Shown: positions 42,546 through 52,110 of the stretch, in pieces
Layout: each line of letters opens with the position of its first letter
How positions within the stretch are numbered: the stretch's first letter is position 1
Assembly (NCBI RefSeq): GCF_032191775.1
Contig: NZ_CP132507.1
Span: 707,001-771,000, forward strand
Source: Rhodoferax mekongensis
GTDB taxonomy: Bacteria; Pseudomonadota; Gammaproteobacteria; Burkholderiales; Burkholderiaceae_C
Direction of reading: 5' to 3'
DNA: 64,000 nt
Translations under genes and position numbers: made by a program
The notes under the pieces: generated by a model
Told to the model about the DNA's origin: nothing
What the model saw: only the letters and a program-made list of their open reading frames with translations
Databases searched by the model: none

Positions 42546-43568
42546 ATGACAACATTGATGTTGCAAGAGGCCCTGTCCTCGGCGCGCCAGGTGGCGCAAC
42601 AACTGGCGGGCGATGAAGGTCGCTACGCCGCCCTTGGCCTGGCGTTGCGGGCTTTGCCGCCCCAGGGTGCCGTCACCATTGCCCGTGGCAGCTCGGACCA
42701 CGCGGCTGCCTACTTCGCCTATTTGGTGATGTCGCGCACCGGGCAGCTGGTGACCTCGCTGCCCATGTCATTGCTGACCCTTTACAAGGCGCCCATGGCG
42801 CGGCAGCGGGTGCTGGCTGTGTCCATTTCGCAGTCGGGCCGCAGCCCGGACTTGTTTGAACCCATGCAGGTGTTTGAGAAAGCCGGGGCGACCACGGTGG
42901 CCCTGGTGAATGACATCAGCTCGCCCCTGGCGCAAGCGGTGGACTGGGCCATGCCCTTGCACGCCGGCCCCGAGAAGAGTGTGGCGGCCACCAAGAGCTT
43001 TATCTGCGGCCTGGTAGCCGGTGCACGGCTGGCCGCGCACTGGGGTGCCCATGCAGACTTGCTGGAGGCCTTGAAGACGCTGCCTGCATCGCTGGAAGAG
43101 GCCTGCCAGCAGGACTGGAGCGCTGCGGTGGAGCCCTTGCGCACCGCCAGCCAGCTCATGGTGATAGGCCGGGGGCCGGGCCTGGCGATTGCGCAGGAGG
43201 CGGCCCTCAAGTTCAAGGAAACCTGTGGCATTCAGGCCGAGGCCTTCAGCGGGGCTGAGGTCAAACACGGCCCCATGGCGCTGGTGAACGACAACTACCC
43301 CATGCTGATCTTTGCCCTGCGCGGCCCGGCCCAGCAAAGCCTGATTGCGTTGGCCGCCGAGATGCGCGGCCGAGGTGCGCGGGTGCTGCTGGCCGCACCG
43401 GCCGATGTACCTGAGCGGGACCTCACCCTGAGCACCGCGCCGCAGGAGGACCTGGATCCGATTACGGCGATCCAGAGTTTCTATCTGCTGGTGGAGGCGG
43501 TTGCCCGTGCGCGCGGGCTGGACCCCGACCAGCCACCCCATCTCTCGAAAGTCACAAGCACCCGATAA
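42546..43568 (+). CDS. SIS-domain glucosamine-6-phosphate deaminase (NagB-II type)
   Basis: A 340-residue protein with two SIS domains like the isomerase half of GlmS but without the glutaminase half: RGSSDHAAAYFAYLV, SISQSGRSPDLFEPM, EKSVAATKSFICGLVAG and ALKFKETCGIQAEAFSGAEVKHGP. Such proteins replace NagB and turn GlcN-6-P into fructose-6-P plus ammonia. ATG 42546 is preferred over 42528 because a GAGA purine stretch precedes it. It completes the kinase-deacetylase-deaminase route. Confidence 0.9.
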   Translation: MTTLMLQEALSSARQVAQQLAGDEGRYAALGLALRALPPQGAVTIARGSSDHAAAYFAYLVMSRTGQLVTSLPMSLLTLYKAPMARQRVLAVSISQSGRSPDLFEPMQVFEKAGATTVALVNDISSPLAQAVDWAMPLHAGPEKSVAATKSFICGLVAGARLAAHWGAHADLLEALKTLPASLEEACQQDWSAAVEPLRTASQLMVIGRGPGLAIAQEAALKFKETCGIQAEAFSGAEVKHGPMALVNDNYPMLIFALRGPAQQSLIALAAEMRGRGARVLLAAPADVPERDLTLSTAPQEDLDPITAIQSFYLLVEAVARARGLDPDQPPHLSKVTSTR

Positions 43569-43577
43569 ACTGGGTGC

Positions 43578-44372
43578 ATGCATGTTCAAACTTTGATGAT
43601 GGAAGGGGCACCCGCAGTTCAGCTGCAGGGCCCCACCGGCGATACGGTCACCGTGCTCTTGCGTGGTGCCCAGGTGATTTCGTGGGTGGATGCCACGGGT
43701 GTGGAGCGTTTGTACCGCAGCCCGCTCTCGCCGCTGGACGGGCCGCAGCCTGTGCGGGGCGGCGTGCCGGTGATTTTTCCGCAGTTCTCCGGACGTGGCC
43801 CCATGGTGCGCCACGGATTTGCACGCACCAGCCTGTGGGAGTGGCTGCCAGCGGATGCGGCTGGGGCCGAGCCTCAGCTGGTCTTCCGCATGCAGCACGC
43901 CGCGCACGAGACGCCGCTGTGGCCGCATGACTGTGCATGTACCTTGACTGTGGCCTTGGTGCCGGCCGGTCTGCGCATGACGCTGGCCGTGCACAACACG
44001 GGCAACAGCCCCTTGAGCTTTCATGCTGCACTCCACACCTACCTGGAGGTGGGCGACGTTGCCCGGAGCACGCTGACCGGTGTCTTGCCGCAAGGCGAGG
44101 TCTTGTCGCTGGCCGAGCCGATTGACCACTTGTTTGAATCCGTGCCTGGCCCGTTTGCCCTGCGCAGCCCTGCCACTGCGCTGGACCTGGTCCACGAAGG
44201 CTTTACCGACGCTGTGGTCTGGAACCCCGGGCCGCAGGCCGTGATTGCCGATCTGCCTGCCGGGGGTTATGCCCGTTTCTTGTGTGTGGAGGCTGCTTCT
44301 GTGGGCGTGCCGGTGCAGTTGGCGCCGGGCGCGCATTGGCAAGGTAGCCAGTGCCTTTTTATCGCTACCTAG
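43578..44372 (+). CDS. D-hexose-6-phosphate mutarotase (YeaD family)
   Basis: A 264-residue galactose-mutarotase-fold protein. GVPVIFPQFSGRGPMVRHGFART near residue 62 and the HTYLEVGDV and VWNPGP segments carry the catalytic His and Glu. YeaD-type enzymes interconvert anomers of glucose-6-P and related hexose phosphates. It is 9 bp from the deaminase gene and is likely the last gene of the operon. Confidence 0.9.
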   Translation: MHVQTLMMEGAPAVQLQGPTGDTVTVLLRGAQVISWVDATGVERLYRSPLSPLDGPQPVRGGVPVIFPQFSGRGPMVRHGFARTSLWEWLPADAAGAEPQLVFRMQHAAHETPLWPHDCACTLTVALVPAGLRMTLAVHNTGNSPLSFHAALHTYLEVGDVARSTLTGVLPQGEVLSLAEPIDHLFESVPGPFALRSPATALDLVHEGFTDAVVWNPGPQAVIADLPAGGYARFLCVEAASVGVPVQLAPGAHWQGSQCLFIAT

Positions 44373-44451
44373 CACCGCCGCGTAGGGGTAAGCCCTGCTT
44401 TTTTACAATGCCGGCGCACACGGTGCCCGGCACCATCCAACGGAAAACTCC

Positions 44452-45060
44452 ATGACATCTCCTGAATCCACTCCCAAGAGCCCCAAATTGCGCCCTATTC
44501 CCAACTTCATTTTTGCCAGCCGCTGGTTGCAGCTGCCCCTGTACCTGGGCTTGATTGCCGCGCAGGGCGTGTACGTGTTTCACTTCTGGGTGGAGCTGGT
44601 GCACCTGCTGGAAGCCGCCTTCGGCAGCCAGACCGCGCTGCAGGCGCTCGTAAGCAGCATCGGCTACAAGTCGGATGTGCCGGTCCCTGCGCTGAACGAG
44701 ACCATCATCATGTTGGTGGTGCTGGCGCTGATTGACGTGGTGATGATCTCCAACCTGCTGATCATGGTGATCGTGGGTGGCTACGAAACTTTTGTGAGCC
44801 GCATGGACCTGGACGGCCACCCCGACCAACCCGAGTGGCTCAGCCATGTGAATGCCTCGGTGCTCAAAGTGAAGCTGGCCACCGCCATCATCGGTATCAG
44901 CTCCATCCACCTGCTCAAGACCTTTATCAACGCTGCCAATTACGACGAGAAGGTGCTGATTGCCCAGACGGCCATCCACATCACCTTCTTGTTGTCAGCC
45001 ATTGCCATTGCCTACACCGACAAGCTGCTCAATAGCAGCCACCAGAACTCTGGTCATTGA
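44452..45060 (+). CDS. TIGR00645 / YqhA family membrane protein
   Basis: A 202-residue inner-membrane protein with four membrane segments. [52 protein letters not shown] and [19 protein letters not shown] are conserved in the YqhA/TIGR00645 family. Its role is unknown. The gap upstream (44373-44451) has a short weak hairpin followed by six Ts but no clear terminator. Confidence 0.92.
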   Translation: MTSPESTPKSPKLRPIPNFIFASRWLQLPLYLGLIAAQGVYVFHFWVELVHLLEAAFGSQTALQALVSSIGYKSDVPVPALNETIIMLVVLALIDVVMISNLLIMVIVGGYETFVSRMDLDGHPDQPEWLSHVNASVLKVKLATAIIGISSIHLLKTFINAANYDEKVLIAQTAIHITFLLSAIAIAYTDKLLNSSHQNSGH

Positions 45061-45066
45061 AAAATG

Positions 45067-45120
45067 TGCTGCTGGCGCCCGTGGATAATGCGCAAGCAGC
45101 TACTAAAAATATAGCAAATA
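45067..45120 (+). repeat. Dispersed palindromic repeat, copy R10 (near consensus)
   Basis: TGCTGCTGGCGCCCGTGG, then ATAATGCGCAAGCAGC and tail TACTAAAAATATAGC. It lies 7 bp after the YqhA stop and ends 26 bp before the ABC ATPase gene. Confidence 0.88.
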
Positions 45121-45145
45121 TCCACTGCTGAAGGGACGGCTTTCC

Positions 45146-46093
45146 ATGATTCACGTGAGTGGTTTGGTCTTTGACTACCTGGGGCACCGCGCCCTGCATG
45201 GGGTCTCGGTGGATATCCCGCAGGGCACGGTCACCGCCCTGGTGGGCCCCAATGGTGCCGGCAAGTCCACGCTGATGCGCTGCATGGCCGGGCTGGACAC
45301 GCCGCTGGCCGGCACCATCACGGTGGGTGGTGTGGATGTGCAGGAGCACCCGCGCGAGGTGCACACCAAGCTGGGTTACCTCTCCGACTTCTTTGGCCTC
45401 TACCAGGACCTCACGGTGGAGCAGTGCCTGCACTATGCCGCCGCGTCGCAGGGCATTGCTGAAAGCCGCGTGCCCAAGCGCGTCAAGGAAGTGGCCCGCT
45501 TCCTGAATCTGGAAAACAAGCTGCAAAGCTTGGCCAGCAACCTCTCGCGCGGGCAGCGCCAGCGGGTAGCGATCGGCCAGGCCATCGTGCACATGCCGCA
45601 GGTGCTGCTGCTCGACGAGCCCGCCAGTGGTCTGGACCCGGAAGCGCGCGCCGACCTGTCGGCCTTGTTCCGCAACCTGCAGTCCCATGGCATGACGCTG
45701 GTGGTGTCCAGCCACATCCTGAGCGAGCTGGATGAGTACTGCACCCACATTCTCTCCATCCGCGACGGGCGGGTCAGCCGCTTTGCCAGCCTGGCGACGA
45801 CTGCCACCGGCAGCGAAGGCGTGGTCAAGGCGCTGGTGCAGGTGCAGCTGGCTGCGCCCGCGCCGCAACTGGCCCAAGCGCTGGCCGCTTATGAAGTGGC
45901 GCACCTGGATGCGAGTGGCGCTACGCCCACGACGGTGTACCTGCCTGCCGGCGACCTGGCCGCACGCGCGGCCTTGCTGGCCAAGCTCACTGCAGAGGGT
46001 GTGCCCGTATGTGCCTTTCAGGAAGTACGCACCAGCCTGCAGATGAGCTACGGCCAAGCCGATTCCCACCACTCCTCGGGAGCTGCACCATGA
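45146..46093 (+). CDS. ABC transporter ATP-binding protein
   Basis: A 315-residue ATPase with Walker A GPNGAGKST, signature LSRGQRQRVAIGQAI, Walker B VLLLDEPASGLDPEAR and H-loop VVSSHILSELDEY. This CcmA/NatA-like type belongs to export or membrane-remodelling systems. The stop overlaps the ATG of the permease gene (ATGA), so the two work together. Confidence 0.92.
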   Translation: MIHVSGLVFDYLGHRALHGVSVDIPQGTVTALVGPNGAGKSTLMRCMAGLDTPLAGTITVGGVDVQEHPREVHTKLGYLSDFFGLYQDLTVEQCLHYAAASQGIAESRVPKRVKEVARFLNLENKLQSLASNLSRGQRQRVAIGQAIVHMPQVLLLDEPASGLDPEARADLSALFRNLQSHGMTLVVSSHILSELDEYCTHILSIRDGRVSRFASLATTATGSEGVVKALVQVQLAAPAPQLAQALAAYEVAHLDASGATPTTVYLPAGDLAARAALLAKLTAEGVPVCAFQEVRTSLQMSYGQADSHHSSGAAP

Positions 46094-47436
46094 ACCCGGA
46101 ATTCAAACGCAACCTCTGGTTGGAAATTTCGCCTGCCCGCCTCGCCCTGATGCCCGCGGTGCTGACCCTGATCGCCCTGCTGGCCGTCGCCATGAGCGAG
46201 CACAACCCGCGCGACAACCTGTTCATCGCCTGCACGGTGCTGTTCACCGGCCTCACGGTAGGCTGGGGCAGCCTGTTGGTGATGTCCAGTATCAACAACG
46301 AAGTGACCGAGCGCACCTGGGACCAGCAGCGCCTGAGCGCACTCACCCCTTGGCAGATGGCCTGGGGCAAGCTCTTCGGCAGCACGGCCTACGCCTGGTA
46401 CGGCGCTCTGCTGTGTGCGGTGGTGGCGGTGCTCGCAGCCTCGACCCTGCCGGGCTTCTTGAGCCGCTGCGTCTGGATGCTGGCAGGTGCCATTGGCGCG
46501 GTCGCCCTGCATGCCTGGCTGATGGCCAGCCGCTTGCATACCCTGGACCTGCGCACCGAAAAGTCCAGCAGCACGGCAGGCCGACTGTTCGGCTTGTTCA
46601 TGGCCTTGCAGACGCTGCCCATGGTGTTCATGGTGCTGCGCAGCCCGACTGACGAGCCTCAAGCTTCCGGCGGCTGGTGGAGTCTGGGGCTGCCTCTGCC
46701 TGTGCAGTCGCTGGTGCTGGCCGCCTTGATGCTGGCGCTGGGATTGCTGGCCTTGTGGCGCAGCATGGGCAAGCAGCTGATGGTGCGGTCAACCCCTTGG
46801 GCCTGGGCACTGGGCGTGTTGGCTGTGGGCTGGATGCTGGCCGGCTTCATGCCGGAAGACGCCCGCGACGCCAACCTGATGGTGCCACTGGCCGGTGTGG
46901 CGCTGTTGGCCACGTATGCGGCCTTGTTTACCGAGAGCAACAACCGCCTCGTTTGGCAGGCTGTGCTGTTTCACCACGCTCACAGCCCCCGTCGCCGCAT
47001 GCTGCAGGCCCTGCCTTTGTGGCCGGTGAGCTGGGCCATGGCGGCGCTGTTTGTGCTGCTCTATGGCGTGTTGGGCATCAACCCCGACCAGCACCTGGCG
47101 TCTTTGGGTAGTGTGATGTGGCTCGCCTTGCTGCACTGCCTGCGGGACTGCGGCATCTACCACTTCTTTGCGCTGCGCAACACCACGCGCAAGCCGGCCG
47201 GCATGACCCTGCTAACGCTCTTTGTGTTGGGGGTGGTGCTGCCCGGCTTGGTGGCAGGGAGCGCGCCGGAGTTGGCGACCTGGTTTGAACCCTTGTTCGG
47301 CCTGCAGCAACTGGTCAAGGGCGGCGCATCGCTGGGTCTGGCGCCCTGGCTGGCCATGGCGGTCCAGCTGGCGGTGGTAGCTGCGCTGGTGGCCTGGCGT
47401 TGGGCTGCGGGCGCCAAGCCCGCCCAAACCAGCTAA
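46090..47436 (+). CDS. ABC transporter membrane component
   Basis: A 448-residue polytopic protein with about ten membrane segments. VMSSINNEVTERTWDQQRLSALTPWQMAWGKLFG is a pattern seen in ABC-2-like exporters. It overlaps the ATPase gene by 4 bp. Substrate unknown. Confidence 0.85.
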   Translation: MNPEFKRNLWLEISPARLALMPAVLTLIALLAVAMSEHNPRDNLFIACTVLFTGLTVGWGSLLVMSSINNEVTERTWDQQRLSALTPWQMAWGKLFGSTAYAWYGALLCAVVAVLAASTLPGFLSRCVWMLAGAIGAVALHAWLMASRLHTLDLRTEKSSSTAGRLFGLFMALQTLPMVFMVLRSPTDEPQASGGWWSLGLPLPVQSLVLAALMLALGLLALWRSMGKQLMVRSTPWAWALGVLAVGWMLAGFMPEDARDANLMVPLAGVALLATYAALFTESNNRLVWQAVLFHHAHSPRRRMLQALPLWPVSWAMAALFVLLYGVLGINPDQHLASLGSVMWLALLHCLRDCGIYHFFALRNTTRKPAGMTLLTLFVLGVVLPGLVAGSAPELATWFEPLFGLQQLVKGGASLGLAPWLAMAVQLAVVAALVAWRWAAGAKPAQTS

Positions 47437-47455
47437 AGGGGTTTTTGCAGCTGGC

Positions 47456-48400
47456 TCAGACCACCGGCTGGTGGTCGGCGTCCGGCCGGTGGGCCGGGTC
47501 CACATGGGTCATCAGGTTGAGGACCCGGTGGCGCTTGAGCACGGCGTTGCGCGCGGCCACGGCGATGTTGTGCCCCTCTTCGACGGTGAGTTTGGCGTCC
47601 ACTTCAATGTGGGCGTCGGCCACCACCATGTCGCCCATCTTGCGGGTTCGCACATCGTGCACACCGGCCACACCGGGGGTGGCCATCAAGGTGCTGCGAA
47701 TGGCTTGCACTTCTTCTTCATCCACCGCGCGGTCCATCAGGTCGTGCAGCGCATCCCAGCCGAAGCTCCAGCCCATCTTGCCCACCATGAAGCCCACAAT
47801 CAGCGCCGCAATCGGATCCAGCAGCGGATAGCCGGCCATGCTGCCCAGAATGCCCAGGCTGACCACCAACGAAGACGCAGCGTCCGAGCGCGCATGCCAC
47901 GCGTTGGCGACCAGCAGGCTGGACTTCACGGCTTTGGCCGTGCGTAGCATGTAGCGGAACAACAGCTCCTTGGTGGCAATGCCCCCCAGCGCGACCCAGA
48001 GAGAGACGTAGTGGGGCGCGGCGATCGTCTCTGGCGATTCGAGCTTTTGCAGGGCCGACCAGACCATGCCGCCACCCACCGCCAGCAGAATGGCGCCCAG
48101 CGCCAGGGAAGCCGCCGTCTCGAAGCGCTGGTGACCGTAGGGGTGGTCTTCGTCCGCGTCTTTTTTGGCATGGTGCCCTGCAAACAGCACCACAAAGTCC
48201 GACACCAGATCGGACAGCGAATGGATGCCGTCCGCAATCAACGCCTGCGACTTGGTGAGCGTGCCCACGATGACCTGGGCACTTGCCAACACCACGTTCA
48301 CCACCACGCTCACCCAAGTGCTGCGGGAGGCCGCGGCAGCGCGCTCTGCGGCGCTGTGGGGCGCGTGTTCGGAGTCGTCGTCTTGTTCGGTGAATTGCAT
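47456..48400 (-). CDS. Cation diffusion facilitator (CDF) family metal exporter
   Basis: A 314-residue inner-membrane antiporter with six membrane helices and a cytoplasmic ferredoxin-like C-terminal domain. Metal-site motifs DGIHSLSDLVSDF (helix II) and HARSDAASSL (helix V) fit the HD-DD/DD-DD pattern. The second membrane loop contains DADEDHPYGHQR. Zn, Fe or Mn is the probable substrate. It is 35 bp from the topB stop, same strand. Confidence 0.93.
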   Translation of the reverse strand: MQFTEQDDDSEHAPHSAAERAAAASRSTWVSVVVNVVLASAQVIVGTLTKSQALIADGIHSLSDLVSDFVVLFAGHHAKKDADEDHPYGHQRFETAASLALGAILLAVGGGMVWSALQKLESPETIAAPHYVSLWVALGGIATKELLFRYMLRTAKAVKSSLLVANAWHARSDAASSLVVSLGILGSMAGYPLLDPIAALIVGFMVGKMGWSFGWDALHDLMDRAVDEEEVQAIRSTLMATPGVAGVHDVRTRKMGDMVVADAHIEVDAKLTVEEGHNIAVAARNAVLKRHRVLNLMTHVDPAHRPDADHQPVV

Positions 48401-48736
48401 GGTGCGCAGTGTGCCTTTAGTTCCTGAAGGCGTCCTTAACTGAGGTGTTTGCCGGCAATGCCGGCCAGCTCAAACATGGTGACCTGGGGCTTGCCGAACA
48501 CCGCGAGCAGCTTGGCATCGGCGTTGATGCTGCGCTTGTCTTTGGCGTCTTGCAGGCCGTTGGCCTTGATGTAGTCCCACAGCTTCTTCATGACCTGCGG
48601 GCGCGCAATCGGCTCGGCACCGATCACCGCGGCCAACTCTGCGCTCGGTTGTTTGCCGCTGGCGGCTGTGGTTTTGCGCGGGGCTTTGGGCTTGGCCTCT
48701 TTGACGGCAGCAGCTTTCTTTGCAGGGGCTTTTTTG

Positions 48737-48788
48737 GCTGCAGCGCCCGCAGAACCTGCGCGGGCAGCTCCTGTTTTTGTAGCGGCTG
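48737..48788 (+). repeat. Dispersed repeat copy R13 inside the topB coding region
   Basis: Compared with R4 it keeps AGCGCCCG, an AA pair, then TGCGCGGGCAGCTCCT and TAGC. On the minus strand it is translated in frame as the Ala/Gly/Thr-rich linker segment [16 protein letters not shown] of the topoisomerase. The 16-base identity to R4 makes chance resemblance unlikely, although Ala-rich coding sequence is GC-rich. Confidence 0.7.
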
Positions 48789-50495
48789 TGGTTTTGATGA
48801 CAGCCTTGAAGGCCGTTTTGCGGGGTGGGAACTTGGAGGGAGCGAACTCGAAGTTCACTTTGCCCTCGGTCGCATCCCAAGCCAGCATGGCCTTGAAGTT
48901 GCGGCGGGTGCGCATGGAGACAAATTTCTCCAGCATGTCGGTCTTGCCAGTGGCCAACAGCTTTTGCATCTGCTCGCGTTCGATAGGCTGCTGCAAGATG
49001 ATCTGGCCGCTCTTGAAGTCGCAGCTCGGGGTGGGCTGGCCATCGGTGGGCACCGATTTTTCGCAGACGTAGTTCTTGCCGTGCTCGAAGACATTGCCGC
49101 CGCACTTGGGGCAGGCGCCCAGCGCGGTTTGTGCGCTGAAGTCGATGATCTCGCCGTCTTCTTCGCCGGCCTTGTCGTCGCCGAAGTCGAACTCCAGTTT
49201 GTAGTTCTTGGCTTCTTCATCAAACTTGATGACCATCTCGGCCACAAAAGGCCAGCCGGCTTTGGAGCGGAAACCGTCCAAGGGGCCAATGTGCTTGTCG
49301 CGCAGGAACTGCTCCACCTCGGCCAGCTCAAACGTGCGACCTGCGGGGGACTTGCCGAAGGAGAAGCCGCAGCCCTCGCTGTGACCGTCTGCACCGGTAC
49401 AGGTGTAGCGGCGGTAGTTCTCTTTCACAATGCCGCCGCAGTTGGGGCAAGGGGCAGCCAGGGTGGCGTAGTCACCGGGGATGGTGTCGCGGTCGTATTC
49501 CTTGGCTTTGCGGACCATGTGCTCGGTCATGGCGGCGATCTCGGCCATGAACTTTTCGCGGCTGAGTTTGCCCTGCTCCATCTGGGAGAGCTTGTATTCC
49601 CATTCACCAGTGAGCTCAGCCTTGGTCAGTTCCTGTACGTCCAAGCCGCGCAAGAGCGTCATGAGCTGGAAGGACTTGGCAGTGGGAATCAGCTCGCGGC
49701 CTTCGCGCAGCATGTACTTTTCTGCGATCAGACCTTCGATGATGCTGGAGCGGGTGGCTGGTGTGCCCAGGCCCTTCTCCTGCATGGCTTCCCGCAGCTC
49801 GTCGTCTTCCACGGTTTTGCCGGCACCTTCCATGGCGCCGAGCAGCGTGGCTTCGGAGTAGCGGGCTGGGGGTTTGGTTTTGAGGCCCTTGGCTTCCACG
49901 GTCTCGCCGCGCACCTTTTCATTCGGGGCCACGGGCACCAAATTCTGGCCCTTGTCGCCGTCCTTGGCATCTTCCACTTCGGCGGCGGCTTCCTTGCCGT
50001 AGATGGCCAGCCAGCCGGGCTTGACCAGTACCTTGCCTTCGGTTTTGAAAGCGTGCTGGGCCGCCGTGGTGATGCGGGTGGTCACCTGGTATTCCGCACT
50101 GGGGAAGAACACCGCCATGAAGCGGCGCACCACCAGGTCGTACAGCTTCTGTTCCGCCTCGCTCAAGCCACTGGGCGCTTGCAGGGTGGGGATGATGGCA
50201 AAGTGATCCGACACCTTGGCGTTGTCGAACACGCGTTTGGTGGGCTTGATGTAGTTGCCATTCAGTGCGACCAGGGCGTGAGGCGCGAGGTGGCGCATGT
50301 CGCTGTCGGCCAGCATCTCGAAGGTCTTTTTCACCACCGGCACATAGTCTTCCGGCAGGGCGCGGGAATCGGTACGCGGGTAGGTCAGGGCCTTGTGGCG
50401 CTCGTAGAGGCTCTGGGCAATTTGCAAGGTGGTCTTGGCGGAGAAGCCGAACTTGCCGTTGGCTTCGCGTTGCAGGCTGGTCAGGTCAAACAGCA

Positions 50496-50500
50496 GGGGG
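50496..50500. other. Homopolymer frameshift site in topB
   Basis: Five Gs on the plus strand where six would keep one continuous topB frame. The frame before reads [10 protein letters not shown]-stop; after one inserted base it reads TTQASPLLFDL. Confidence 0.85.
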
Positions 50501-51418
50501 AAGCTTGCGTGGTGGGCTTGCTCTCTTCTGTGACCGTGGCCTGCTGGCCGCGCACGGCGTCGGCTATTGTCCTGGCTTCTGCCAGGGACCAGACGCGGTC
50601 GGCCTTCTTTTCAGCGTCGTCCGCATCCTTCTTGTGGGCGGGGTTGAACCACTTGGCAGGGTACTCACCGGCCTGGGCGGCAAAGGTGGCGTGTATTTCC
50701 CAATAGTCGCGGCTCACAAACTTGCGGATCAGCTCTTCGCGCTCGACCACCACGGACAATGTGGGCGTCTGCACCCGGCCCACGGTGGTCAGGAAGAAGC
50801 CGCCATCGCGGCTGTTGAAGGCCGTCATGGCGCGGGTGCCGTTGATGCCCACCAGCCAGTCGGCCTCCGACCGGCAGCGGGCGGCGTCGGCCAGGGGTTG
50901 CATCTGGGCGTTGGTGCGCAGATTCTCAAAGCCATCGCGGATGGCCTGGGGCGTCATGGACTGCAGCCACAGGCGGCTCACCGGCTTGCCCAAGGGTTTG
51001 GCGCCACCGGCGTACTGCTCAATCAGGCGGAAGATCAGCTCCCCTTCGCGTCCCGCGTCACAGGCGTTGACGATTTTGTCCACGTCCTTGCGCTTGGCCA
51101 GTTTGACCACGGCGTTCAGGCGCGTCTTGGTCTTGTCTACGGGCTTGAGGTCGAAGTGCGGCGGGATCACCGGCAGGTGCGCAAAGCTCCACTTGCCGCG
51201 CTTGACGTCATATTGTTCAGGAGCCTGGATCTCGACCAGGTGGCCTACGGCGCTGGAGACCACATAGGTGTCGCTTTCGAAGTACTCATCATGTTTCTCA
51301 AACTTGCCGGCCACCGGTGTGAGTGCACGCACGATGTCTTGGGCGACCGACGGCTTTTCCGCAATAACTAATGTTTTGTTGAAAACGCTGTTTTTCATCT
51401 GACTACAATCCAGTTCTC

Positions 51419-51475
51419 GCGTGCGCGCAGGCGCGCGCTTGCACACGCAGGCACGCACACATGCGCGCCCATACG
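51419..51475. other. Alternating purine-pyrimidine tract between topB and the SET gene
   Basis: A run dominated by GC, CA and TG steps (for example GTGCGCGCAGGCGCGCGC and CACACGCAGGCACGCACACA) in the shared upstream region. It is a candidate Z-DNA-prone or supercoiling-sensitive element; no promoter boxes stand out. Confidence 0.4.
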
Positions 51476-51500
51476 ATTCACCATACCAAATTTTCCATCC

Positions 51501-51992
51501 GTGGCAAAAACCCCAGTGAAATCCTCCGCCGGTGCATCCACTTCAAACCAGCGCCGCATCCAGACCCGGCGCTCCGGGGTGCATGGCAAAGGGGTGTTCG
51601 CACTGCAGGACATTGCGGAGGGGGAAACCATCATCGAGTATGTGGGCGAAGTGATCAGCTGGCAGGAGGCCCAGGACCGCCACCCCCACGATCCCAAAGA
51701 CCCGAACCACACCTTTTACTTCTCGCTGGAAAACGGCAATGTGATTGATGCCCTGTATGGCGGCAATTCCTCCCGCTGGATCAACCATTCCTGCGACGGC
51801 AACTGCATCGCCGATGAGGAGGATGGGCGCGTGTTTATCAAGGCCTTGCGCAATATCAGCGCGGGTGAAGAGCTGAACTATGACTACGGCCTGATTCTTG
51901 AAGAGCGCTACACCGCCAAACTCAAGGCCGAGTACCCCTGCTGGTGCGGCAGTGCCAATTGCCGCGGCACCCTTCTTGCCCCGAAGAAATGA
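51501..51992 (+). CDS. SET domain protein-lysine methyltransferase
   Basis: A 163-residue protein that is a compact SET domain: GVHGKGVFALQDIAEGETIIEYVGE, the pseudoknot WINHSCDGNC and ELNYDYG, followed by the post-SET cysteines CWCGSANCRGTLL. SET enzymes methylate lysine side chains with S-adenosylmethionine. The start is a GTG at 51501, and no clear ribosome site is visible. It is divergent from topB. The protein target in this organism is unknown. Confidence 0.9.
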   Translation: MAKTPVKSSAGASTSNQRRIQTRRSGVHGKGVFALQDIAEGETIIEYVGEVISWQEAQDRHPHDPKDPNHTFYFSLENGNVIDALYGGNSSRWINHSCDGNCIADEEDGRVFIKALRNISAGEELNYDYGLILEERYTAKLKAEYPCWCGSANCRGTLLAPKK

Positions 51993-52003
51993 CTCCCCCC
52001 CGT

Positions 52004-52060
52004 GCCGGCTTTCGCCGTCTCCCCCTCAAGGGGGCAACGCCCATGGCCCGGCGAAGCCGG
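52004..52060. terminator. Nested inverted repeats after the SET gene
   Basis: GCCGGCTTTCGCCG (52004-52017) pairs, with one bulge, with CGGCGAAGCCGG (52049-52060); inside it CCCCCT (52021-52026) pairs with AGGGGG (52029-52034). There is no T run. It could be a terminator-like hairpin or a small repeat; similar C-rich hairpins are common between genes in this family of bacteria. Confidence 0.5.
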
Positions 52061-52110
52061 TTCCAAGGCGTTTCTGAATGGATGCATTGCCCGCCGGAGG
52101 GATGGTTGCC

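Larger units (their letters stand above)
48436..51398 (-). pseudogene. topB: DNA topoisomerase III with SWIB domain, interrupted by a frameshift
   Basis: The N-terminal frame (51398 to 50481) carries the TOPRIM parts EKPSVAQDIVRAL and NACDAGREGELIFRL; the other frame (from about 50500 to 48436) carries the catalytic Tyr in [13 protein letters not shown], the zinc-ribbon pairs CPNCGG and CPKCGGN, an Ala/Lys-rich linker and a C-terminal SWIB-like domain ([19 protein letters not shown]). A single missing base in the G run at 50496-50500 separates the frames; adding one base would restore [19 protein letters not shown]. The start ATG 51398 follows MKNSVFNKTLVIAEK. Both halves are needed for activity. 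Sequencing error, phase variation or true loss are all possible. Confidence 0.85.

Noticed and set aside
44373-44412. Terminator after the mutarotase gene
   Set aside because: Only a 4-bp stem (AGGG/CCCT) precedes the T run, too weak to claim.
48445-50706. 753-residue plus-strand open frame opposite topB
   Set aside because: It is antisense to a clear TopB reading frame, is built of low-complexity Gly/Ala/His/Gln runs and has no recognisable domain; a typical shadow in GC-rich DNA.
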